Below are positions 9,316 through 17,219 of a stretch of DNA of 64,000 nt, one piece after another. The notes under the pieces were generated by a model, which saw nothing but the letters and a program-made list of their open reading frames with translations, was not told the origin of the DNA and did not search any database. This stretch comes from Pseudoalteromonas shioyasakiensis. Lineage in GTDB: Bacteria; Pseudomonadota; Gammaproteobacteria; Enterobacterales; Alteromonadaceae. Numbering within the stretch: the stretch's first letter is position 1; every line of letters starts with the position of its first letter. A program made the position numbers and the translations under genes. The stretch lies in assembly GCF_019134595.1 (NCBI RefSeq), contig NZ_CP077770.1, forward strand, positions 3,654,501 to 3,718,500. Reading direction: 5' to 3'.

Positions 9316-11765
9316 TGAAATTAACCAAAACACGCGCCCAATTAAGCTTAGCGTGGGCATCATTAATGAATGCTCCGGGCTTTGTCACTGCGGTTATCGC
9401 AACGCTTGCTTTAACATTGGCCACCTTGTTTGTGGTGCTTAGCCTTGTTAACAGCTACTTTTTAAAGCCCCTTGATGTGTACGATGAAAACCGCATGGTG
9501 GTGGTTGAGCAATCACTTACTTATGATGACTACGATGCTACCGGCTTTCAAAGCTATCAGTCGATGGTGCATTGGCTTAAGCATAATCAAAGCTTTGAAC
9601 AAAGCATGATGATCAATGCGGGTGAGCAAATTTTTGCAAACCTTGATGGCGAACCGAAAGAGCCTGTGCTGTATGTTGGCGGCAACTACTTTGACTTATT
9701 AAACACGCCATTTTTAATGGGACAGGGTTTTGACCTTGGAGAAACGCTAGAAACTCCTGATGACCGAGTTGTTATCTCTGCTAACTTTTGGCGCAAGCAT
9801 TACAACAGCGACCCGAACATTATTGGTAAAACACTTTCAGTCATGGCGGGTGAAACCGATTATGTTCACCGTATCGTCGGTGTTGTTGATGATTCATTCA
9901 GCCCACCTTACATGTTTAAAGCAAGTGATGTTGAAGTGTGGTTTCCATCGAGTGCGGACCGCCGTTTCTTTCACAATGACGATTGGCAAAGCCCGTGGAC
10001 AAACACTTTCAAAAACTTAAAACTGATTGCAGTTTTAAAGCCTGGGGTCACCATAGATCAAGTTAAAGTCGATTTAAAACAGCAAATTGATACGGTTAAA
10101 TCGGAGTGGCTAAACAACGGGGGGATCACCGATGTAAAACCTGAAGTAACTCCTTATCGTGACGTTGAGCTGGGTAATAACGATGACTTAAGCTTAATGA
10201 TGTTAGCCGGTGCAGTAGGGCTACTGATTATTGCAGTACTTAATGTAAGCACTTTATTCTTCTCGCGCGCTCTTGCTCAACATAAAACCCTCGCCTTGCA
10301 GGCGGTGTTAGGTGCTAAACGCAGCACATTATTTAAAAGTATCTTTTTACAGTCACTAATTTTAATGACCTTATCGGTAAGCATTGCACTGTTTTTATCG
10401 GTATGGGGCATACGTTTATTTAAAGTATTGGCAGAAGGACGATTACCACTGGTTAACAGCTTGGCGGTTGATAGCACGTTGGTCATTGTTGCCATCATAC
10501 TGTGTATTGCTCTTGCTTATATTTTCTCTGTAATTACAGCGCGTTTGGTGAATTACAAAACCCTAAATACGCAAATGCAGAACAGTGGAAAAGGCGGGGT
10601 TTCGCAGGTATCTGGCCGCACAGTGCGTATTTTAATTGGCTCACAAATGTTTGTTGCCGCGTTGCTTGTTAGCTTTTCAGTGATGGTAGTGAGTAAAGCC
10701 ATGGGCACGATTAACCGCCCACTCGGCAGTGATACCGAAAACCTGTATTTTGCCAACCTGTTCCAGCCAAATAATCAGATGTCATTGGCTGAGCGCTACG
10801 AACATATGCTGCAATACAAGCAGGTTTTGCTTGATAGCCAAGGCATTGATGATGTTGCCCTGGGTCACAGCCCAGTATCAGCAAGACAAAATGCCAACAC
10901 CCTGACTGATGTAAACGGTAAAAGCTCGGTTTTTTTCCCTAGTCAGTGGGTAGGGCCTGATTACTTTGCGTTAGTTAACACCAAAATTCTCGCTGGCCGC
11001 ACCTTTAGCGAACAAGCTATACGTGGTGAAACCAACGAGATACTGGTATCAGTCAGCGTTGCAGAGAACTTATTACCAGGCCAAGACTATCGAAATATCA
11101 TCGGCAAGAGCTACCAAGGCTTAGAAGAAAAGATGTATGAAGTGGTGGGTGTAACCGAAGACTTTAATCACCCTAAATACTACGATGAATCGTTTGGTCG
11201 TCACATTTGGTGGCCTGCGACACCGTATAGCTACATGTTTACTATCAAAGCTTCTGAAGGCGTTAAGCTGACTAACAAACAAATACTTAATACGCTAAAA
11301 GAAAAGAACAGCGACTTAACCATGTGGCAATTTAATGACCTGCAACAAGAGTACGACAATTTACTGTATATGAGCCGACTGACCGTGGTTCTGTGTAGTA
11401 CCTTAGCGCTATTTACTCTATTATTAGCAGCAATCGGTATTTTTGGGGTACTGAGCTACAATCTGGGTCTGCGCCGCTATGAGTTTGGTATTCGTATGGC
11501 ATTAGGTGCGAAAAAAGCACGCTTATTCAAGCTGATGAGTGTTGAAGCTATTATCCCTGTGCTCATTGGTTTTGCGGTTGCTCTCGCTGCGGTAATGGTG
11601 GGTTTTTACATGTTACAAGGACAGCTAATGTCTTGGCTGATACTTGATGTAAGACTGCAATTACTTGCTTGGAGTATTACCTTATGTATTGCGCTATTCG
11701 CTTGCTTTAGACCTTTGGTTTTACTGCTTAAAGCAAAACCTATGGCCGCACTGCGTAACGATTAA
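9315..11765 (+). CDS. MacB/FtsX-type ABC transporter permease
   Basis: The 816-residue permease has eight predicted membrane helices: one near residues 20-45, three at about 290-400, one near 435-460 and three in the last 130 residues. This is two MacB periplasmic core domains each followed by an FtsX domain (double-length form). The LGAKRSTLFK and LGAKKARLFK loops are the paired coupling segments expected of a duplicated FtsX unit. It forms an exporter with the two preceding proteins. This double-length architecture is common in uncharacterised peptide exporters of Alteromonadales. Confidence 0.9.
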   Translation: MKLTKTRAQLSLAWASLMNAPGFVTAVIATLALTLATLFVVLSLVNSYFLKPLDVYDENRMVVVEQSLTYDDYDATGFQSYQSMVHWLKHNQSFEQSMMINAGEQIFANLDGEPKEPVLYVGGNYFDLLNTPFLMGQGFDLGETLETPDDRVVISANFWRKHYNSDPNIIGKTLSVMAGETDYVHRIVGVVDDSFSPPYMFKASDVEVWFPSSADRRFFHNDDWQSPWTNTFKNLKLIAVLKPGVTIDQVKVDLKQQIDTVKSEWLNNGGITDVKPEVTPYRDVELGNNDDLSLMMLAGAVGLLIIAVLNVSTLFFSRALAQHKTLALQAVLGAKRSTLFKSIFLQSLILMTLSVSIALFLSVWGIRLFKVLAEGRLPLVNSLAVDSTLVIVAIILCIALAYIFSVITARLVNYKTLNTQMQNSGKGGVSQVSGRTVRILIGSQMFVAALLVSFSVMVVSKAMGTINRPLGSDTENLYFANLFQPNNQMSLAERYEHMLQYKQVLLDSQGIDDVALGHSPVSARQNANTLTDVNGKSSVFFPSQWVGPDYFALVNTKILAGRTFSEQAIRGETNEILVSVSVAENLLPGQDYRNIIGKSYQGLEEKMYEVVGVTEDFNHPKYYDESFGRHIWWPATPYSYMFTIKASEGVKLTNKQILNTLKEKNSDLTMWQFNDLQQEYDNLLYMSRLTVVLCSTLALFTLLLAAIGIFGVLSYNLGLRRYEFGIRMALGAKKARLFKLMSVEAIIPVLIGFAVALAAVMVGFYMLQGQLMSWLILDVRLQLLAWSITLCIALFACFRPLVLLLKAKPMAALRND

Positions 11766-11776
11766 CAGCACAAAAT

Positions 11777-11804
11777 GGCAGCTTTAGTTTTAGCTTAAGC
11801 TGCC
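11777..11804 (+). other. Inverted repeat between permease and regulator genes
   Basis: GGCAGCTT (11777-11784) and AAGCTGCC (11797-11804) form an 8-base stem with a 12-base loop that itself can extend pairing by AG/CT. There is no T-run behind it. It could be a weak attenuator or an RNA processing site that separates exporter expression from that of the two regulatory genes 24 bases downstream. Confidence 0.5.
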
Positions 11805-11828
11805 TCAACAGGATAATAAGAAAACATC

Positions 11829-13205
11829 ATGGACAAAATCTTAGTCATAGACGATCAAGCTGATGTACGTCTGGCTGCTACTGTTGCATTACAACAATTG
11901 GGCTTACATTGCCTTGAGGCCGAAGGCCCTGAACATGCCCTTGAGTTATTAAAATCAGAGCACATTAGCCTGATTTTGCTTGATATGAACTACAAGCTCG
12001 ACACCACCTCTGGTGAAGAGGGGTTACGCTTTTTAAAGCAACTAAATCAATTAGGTTCGACCATACCTGTCATTGTCATGACCGCATGGGCCAGTATTGA
12101 TGTTGCCGTTAAAGCCATGCAATTAGGGGCTGTCGACTTTGTTGAAAAGCCATGGAATAACTTACGCTTAACCGCCGTTGTACAACAACAACTCAAGCTC
12201 AAGCAAAGTAATCACGACAACGCGTGCTTAAAGGCACTTACCAGCGACACACAGGCCCACTACATAGCTCAATCAGAAATCATGCAGCTGTTACTCGCCA
12301 AAGCTGAGCGCGCAGCTAAGACCGATGCCAGCATTTTAATTACCGGCGAAAATGGCACTGGCAAAAGCTTATTGGCACATTATATCCACCAACACTCACT
12401 CAGAGCTGATAAACGCTATGTAAGCGTGAATGTTGGCGCCATTGCCCCGACGCTATTCGAAAGTGAGTTATTTGGCCATAAAAAAGGCGCTTTTACTGAT
12501 GCCAAAGAAGACCGCTTAGGGCGTTTTGAAATTGCCGAAGGCGGCACCTTATTTTTAGATGAAATTGCGACTTTAAGCCTTGAGCTACAAAGTAAAATGC
12601 TCCGTGTGCTAGAAAGCAAAGAATTTGAAGTGCTAGGCTCAAGCCAAACCAAAACCGCCGATGTTCGCATTATTGCTGCCACCAATAGTGAATTAGCTAC
12701 GGCTATTGAGCAGGGTGAATTCCGCCGTGACTTATTATTTAGACTCAATACCATTGAACTGCACATTCCACCACTTCGTGACAGAAAAGACGACATTGCT
12801 CCCTTAGCAGAACACTTATTGTTGGTGCATGGTAAAAAATATCAACGCGCGAATATGGCGCTCAGTGATGATGCCCTAAAGGCGCTAAAAAATTACAGTT
12901 GGCCTGGTAATATTCGTGAGCTAAGCCATTGTATTGAACGCGCGGTGATCATGAGCGATAACAATAATATTCAAGCCAATGACCTCATTTTAGGTCAACC
13001 AAGTTGCGAGCAAACAAATAGTAATGCCGAACAGGCTTTGCCACTATTGCCCCTTGAAGAGCTTGAAAAACAGATGATTCAAAAAGCACTGCTGCAATTT
13101 AATGGCAATGTTATCGCCGCAGGAGAGTTTTTAGGATTAAGCAAATCGGCGATTTATCGTCGCATTGATAAACATCAGCTCGATTTAAAAGAAGTAGAAC
13201 GCTAA
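11829..13205 (+). CDS. NtrC-family sigma-54-dependent response regulator (GAFTDA variant)
   Basis: This 458-residue protein has a receiver domain (phosphoacceptor Asp52; a short insertion follows, with SGEEGL), an AAA+ domain (Walker A GENGTGKS 173-180, Walker B LFLDEI 241-246, arginines 299/300) and a Fis-type C-terminal helix-turn-helix (about 425-450). The sigma-54 contact loop reads GAFTDA (220-225) instead of the canonical GAFTGA. It is the likely activator of the sigma-54 promoter at 7237, so the operon would be self-regulated. The kinase gene begins on the base after its stop. Confidence 0.92.
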   Translation: MDKILVIDDQADVRLAATVALQQLGLHCLEAEGPEHALELLKSEHISLILLDMNYKLDTTSGEEGLRFLKQLNQLGSTIPVIVMTAWASIDVAVKAMQLGAVDFVEKPWNNLRLTAVVQQQLKLKQSNHDNACLKALTSDTQAHYIAQSEIMQLLLAKAERAAKTDASILITGENGTGKSLLAHYIHQHSLRADKRYVSVNVGAIAPTLFESELFGHKKGAFTDAKEDRLGRFEIAEGGTLFLDEIATLSLELQSKMLRVLESKEFEVLGSSQTKTADVRIIAATNSELATAIEQGEFRRDLLFRLNTIELHIPPLRDRKDDIAPLAEHLLLVHGKKYQRANMALSDDALKALKNYSWPGNIRELSHCIERAVIMSDNNNIQANDLILGQPSCEQTNSNAEQALPLLPLEELEKQMIQKALLQFNGNVIAAGEFLGLSKSAIYRRIDKHQLDLKEVER

Positions 13206-14486
13206 ATGAGTAACAAGTTGTCGTTAGAGCAGCGTGTTCGACGCTATTTTTATATGCTTATAGCGGTGCTATTAACGCTTGGTATTGCCCTTTCGCTCAG
13301 CTTAAAACTAGATTGGTTTGCCAGTATCAGCCTATTATTGCCGTTTATCGGGATAAGCGCTTTTGCTTTAATTAAAAGCTACCGTGCGATCACCGATGTG
13401 GTTGAACGCTTTGGCCTGCAACTAGATGCATTGGCAAATGACGAAAGTAATAGTTGGCATTTAGCGTCTTATCAAAGTGGACGAGTCGCAGCGCTTAAGC
13501 AAGATTTTGCCAAGCTCAGCAATAAAATAGCCAAGAACAAACGCCATTATATGCAAACAGAAGAGTTTGTTTTTGAGTTTGCCAGCATGCTGGACTTACC
13601 CATCGTTATACTAGACCCCCATGGCTTGATTTATTTTAGTAATAAGGCGTTTATAAACAGTATTAGTCATCGCCAAATTGAAGGCAAATCGGCCAGCGAC
13701 TTAGGCATTGCCCTGCATGATGGCGAATGGCAACAAAACAGCGATTCACTGTTTAAACAACGCTTTCAAATCTCATCGCAGACTTTTTGGCGGACCGGCA
13801 GAAACTTTGAATTACTAACCTTCTTTTCAATTGAGCAACAGCTTCGCGATAATGAACAACTTGTTTGGCAGCGTTTAATTCGAGTGTTGAACCATGAAGT
13901 GCGTAACTCACTCACGCCGATTTATTCGATGAGTCAGTCATTGCAAACCCTTAAGCGCCAAGGACAAATTAGCAGTCACGATGATCTCGCCCAAGATATG
14001 CTGCAGGTTATAGAAAAGCGCGCTCAACACTTGCTTGATTTTGTAGCCAGTTACAGTGCGTTTGCCAAGCTACCACCCGCACAAAAGCAGGCAATCAGTA
14101 GCGAGCAATTAAACACACGTTTAAGTGCTATTTTTCCTGAACTAGTAATAAATAGCAGCGAAGAGTTACATGTTAATGCCGACTTAGGCCAGCTAGAACA
14201 AGCGTTGATCAACCTGATAAAAAATGCCTTTGAAGCAGGCAGCAATTCTGCCCCTACCCTCACTTGGTCAAGGCAAGGTGATAACTTAAATATTGAAATT
14301 AGCGACCAAGGTTGTGGTATTCAAAACCCCGATAACTTGTTCGTGCCATTTTACTCAACCAAGGCAAATGGCACAGGTATAGGACTTGTGATCACCCGAG
14401 AACTTGTGCGTAACCAAGGCTTTGAGTTATCGATAAACTCAAAACCCCAGCAAGGCACGCAAGCTAACATCACCGTATCCATTTAA
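13206..14486 (+). CDS. Sensor histidine kinase paired with the NtrC-type regulator
   Basis: The 426-residue kinase has two N-terminal membrane helices (about 14-33 and 38-56) with almost no periplasmic loop, so it probably senses within the membrane or cytoplasm. A PAS-like segment (about 120-210) follows, then phosphoacceptor His230 in NHEVRNSLTP and a HATPase domain with NLIKNAFEAG, DQGCGI and GTGIGL. The ATG directly follows the regulator stop, which makes them a cognate pair. The small periplasmic face resembles kinases that detect cell-envelope or antimicrobial-peptide stress; the signal is not known. Confidence 0.9.
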   Translation: MSNKLSLEQRVRRYFYMLIAVLLTLGIALSLSLKLDWFASISLLLPFIGISAFALIKSYRAITDVVERFGLQLDALANDESNSWHLASYQSGRVAALKQDFAKLSNKIAKNKRHYMQTEEFVFEFASMLDLPIVILDPHGLIYFSNKAFINSISHRQIEGKSASDLGIALHDGEWQQNSDSLFKQRFQISSQTFWRTGRNFELLTFFSIEQQLRDNEQLVWQRLIRVLNHEVRNSLTPIYSMSQSLQTLKRQGQISSHDDLAQDMLQVIEKRAQHLLDFVASYSAFAKLPPAQKQAISSEQLNTRLSAIFPELVINSSEELHVNADLGQLEQALINLIKNAFEAGSNSAPTLTWSRQGDNLNIEISDQGCGIQNPDNLFVPFYSTKANGTGIGLVITRELVRNQGFELSINSKPQQGTQANITVSI

Positions 14487-14585
14487 ACAACACAAAGGTT
14501 AGTACTTTTAACAAAAACAACAGATTGTTGCGCTTATAGAAAAACCACGCTATGTTTATTTTTTAAACTACGGACGGTCATAAAA

Positions 14586-15755
14586 ATGAAAAACGCCATA
14601 AAACCCATCGTATTAGCAACATCACTAATTCTAGTTACTGCCTGTAATTCAACGGCCCCTATTAATAAAACAGCAACGACGGCCATAAACCAAGAAAAAT
14701 TTAGCCAATTTCATCAGTACGATGAAAAATCAAATATCACCCTTGAGTACACTGACTACGGGCAAATATTAAGAGCTTCGGTCATTGATTTAGGCATGTC
14801 TGACCGCTATCGTATTTCAAATAATACGAGCAAAATAGGCACACGATTATCATCTAACCCTAAACCTTCAACAGCAACAGAAGCAAACCGCTTTTATTAT
14901 GATTCGTACAGAAAGAATCCTCAGATGAAGCAAGATTTGCAAATAGTGCAAGAAAATATGGCCGACCTGCCAAACAAGGTGAATTTAAGTAACTTACCAA
15001 AATCAGAGTTACTCGCTTACTGGCTCAACCTCTATAACGTGACAGTACTCAATGAACTAGTTCAGCAATATCCTGTTAAAAACCTAACGAGGCTATTAAA
15101 CGAAGAGCCAAGCTTTTTTGATAAGCCGCGCTTTAACTTTAATGGTAACCAGTATTCATTAAACGATATTGAGTACAACATTGTTGCACCGCTATTTAAC
15201 AATGACCCGCTATTAATATATGGCTACTACCGTGGCTACATTGGCAGCCCAAATTTGCTTGACCACCCATATACAGCGAAAAATGTGTTTACCGCCCTGA
15301 CCACCAATGCAGTGCAGTTTGTAAATTCAAATCGTGGTAGTGTGATAGGTAACCATAGCACTCGTGTTTCTTCTTTATACCTTGAAAAGAAAAACTATTT
15401 TCCTAACTTTGAAGAAGATTTAGCTGACCACCTTCAATCGTTAGTGATTCAAGAGCCAGATAAAGACCAAGTTGTGCAAAACCTCTCTTTCAGTATCGAT
15501 AACTATGATATTACCGACATTCTAGGTAGCGATATTGAATACGGTGGAGGGAATGCGACAGTCGCCGATCCAAGTATTATAGCCTGGGGCTGGGAGACTA
15601 CCTTTATGACTTATGGTGATAACTTAACCAAAGAAGTCGGCCATGTAAGCCCATTACGCCGCGAGATTTTGCAAAAAATCACGCAAAAATACTATGAAGT
15701 AAATAGCCGCGTTGAAATAAAAGACTTACCAGCTAAAGAGTCTGAAGATAAATAA
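14586..15755 (+). CDS. DUF547 lipoprotein, copy 1
   Basis: The 389-residue protein has a lipoprotein signal peptide with lipobox LVTAC (Cys20). The DUF547 region (about 120-260) includes ELLAYWLNLYNVTVLN. DUF547 proteins are of unknown function and often carry a Cys/His arrangement reminiscent of papain-like folds; I do not assign activity here. The Asn/Tyr-rich C-terminus is conserved between the two copies. The copy at 15938 is the same length and roughly 85-90% identical by eye, and the bases just upstream of the two ATGs also match, so this is a tandem gene duplication. Confidence 0.82.
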   Translation: MKNAIKPIVLATSLILVTACNSTAPINKTATTAINQEKFSQFHQYDEKSNITLEYTDYGQILRASVIDLGMSDRYRISNNTSKIGTRLSSNPKPSTATEANRFYYDSYRKNPQMKQDLQIVQENMADLPNKVNLSNLPKSELLAYWLNLYNVTVLNELVQQYPVKNLTRLLNEEPSFFDKPRFNFNGNQYSLNDIEYNIVAPLFNNDPLLIYGYYRGYIGSPNLLDHPYTAKNVFTALTTNAVQFVNSNRGSVIGNHSTRVSSLYLEKKNYFPNFEEDLADHLQSLVIQEPDKDQVVQNLSFSIDNYDITDILGSDIEYGGGNATVADPSIIAWGWETTFMTYGDNLTKEVGHVSPLRREILQKITQKYYEVNSRVEIKDLPAKESEDK

Positions 15756-15764
15756 TATAACCCT

Positions 15765-15789
15765 AAAGCGGCTCGCTATGAGCCGTTTT
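15765..15789 (+). terminator. Terminator after DUF547 copy 1
   Basis: CGGCTC (15769-15774) pairs with GAGCCG (15780-15785) around a 5-base loop, flanked by A-rich bases before and TTTT after. The second copy therefore needs its own promoter, which agrees with the separate spacer of about 180 bases. Confidence 0.7.
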
Positions 15790-15937
15790 AATACCCCCTT
15801 AAATACCCAACTAAAACACTTAGCAAAACCGCAATAGCCAACTTTAAGTCTTGTTTTTTCTGTGTTAATTACTTAGATATTGCCAATTTAAAGTAAAAGT
15901 AATATGTTTATTTTTTGTACTAAGGAAGGTGGTAAAA

Positions 15938-17107
15938 ATGAAAAACGCCATAAAACCTATCATATTAGCAACGTCACTTATTTTGGTAACGGCCTGTAAT
16001 TCAACGGCACCTATTAATAAAACAGCCATCACAGCAATTAACCAAGAAAAATTTAGCCAATTTCATCAGTATGATGCAAACTCAAATATCACACTTGAGT
16101 ACACCGGCTATGGTCAAATATTAAGTGCTTCGGTGATTGATTTAGGCATGTCTGACCGCTACCGCATTACCTCAAACACCACTGCTATAGGTACAAGGTT
16201 GTCATCTAACCCTAAACCTTCAACAGCAACAGAAGCAAACCGCTTTTATTATGATTCTTATAAAGAAAACCCTAAAATGAAGCAAGCTTTGCAGGTTATA
16301 CAAAAAAATATGGCCGACCTGCCAAACAAGGTTAACTTAAGTAACTTACCAAAATCAGAGTTACTCGCTTACTGGCTCAACCTGTATAACGTTACGGTAC
16401 TCAATGAGCTAGTTCAGCAGTACCCAGTAAAAAATTTATCTAAGCTAATAAACGAAGAGCCAAGTTTTTTTGATAAGCCGCGTTTTAACTTTAATGGTAA
16501 CCAGTATTCATTGAACGACATTGAATACAACATTGTGGCACCACTATTTAACAACGATCCACTATTAATGTACGGCTACTATCGCGGCTACATTGGCAGC
16601 CCAAATTTACTTAACTCCCCATATACAGCGAAAAATGTATTTACCGCTCTGACTAACAATGCTGTGCAATTTGTAAATTCAAATCGAGGCAGTGTTATTG
16701 ATAATCACAGCACACGCGTTTCTTCTTTATACCTTGAAAAGAAAAACTATTTTCCTAACTTTGAAGAAGATTTAGCTGACCACCTTCAATCGTTAGTTAT
16801 TCAAGAGCCAGATAAAGACCAAGTTGTGAAAAACCTCTCTTTTAGTATCGATAATTACGATATTACCGATATTTTAGGTAGTGATATTCCATACGGTGGC
16901 GGTAATGCAGTCGTTATCGATCCAAGTATTGTGGCAGTTGGTTGGGATACGGCCTTTACGACCTATGGCGATAACTCAAGTAAAGTAATAGGTCAGGTAA
17001 GCCCACTGCGCCGCGAGATTTTGAAAAAAATCACGCAAAAATACTATGAAGTAAATAGCCGCGTTGAAATCACAGATTTACCTAATAAAGAAAGCACTGA
17101 AAACTAG
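15938..17107 (+). CDS. DUF547 lipoprotein, copy 2
   Basis: A 389-residue paralogue of the preceding gene, with the same lipobox (LVTAC, Cys20) and the same DUF547 core; differences cluster at residues 75-125 and in the last 80 residues. I chose the ATG at 15938, which gives exactly the same length as copy 1; an upstream GTG at 15929 adds only three residues. The copies probably arose by a single tandem duplication with a period of about 1352 bases. Both should be outer-membrane or periplasmic lipoproteins. Function is unknown. Confidence 0.82.
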   Translation: MKNAIKPIILATSLILVTACNSTAPINKTAITAINQEKFSQFHQYDANSNITLEYTGYGQILSASVIDLGMSDRYRITSNTTAIGTRLSSNPKPSTATEANRFYYDSYKENPKMKQALQVIQKNMADLPNKVNLSNLPKSELLAYWLNLYNVTVLNELVQQYPVKNLSKLINEEPSFFDKPRFNFNGNQYSLNDIEYNIVAPLFNNDPLLMYGYYRGYIGSPNLLNSPYTAKNVFTALTNNAVQFVNSNRGSVIDNHSTRVSSLYLEKKNYFPNFEEDLADHLQSLVIQEPDKDQVVKNLSFSIDNYDITDILGSDIPYGGGNAVVIDPSIVAVGWDTAFTTYGDNSSKVIGQVSPLRREILKKITQKYYEVNSRVEITDLPNKESTEN

Positions 17108-17219
17108 CGCTTATTAAGCATTGGACCTAAAAAGAAGCATTTATATTGAATTTTATTTGGCTCATGCCGTGAAATTCAGTAATTTGTCATATAAAACTAA
17201 ACGTAATTAGAAAATAACA

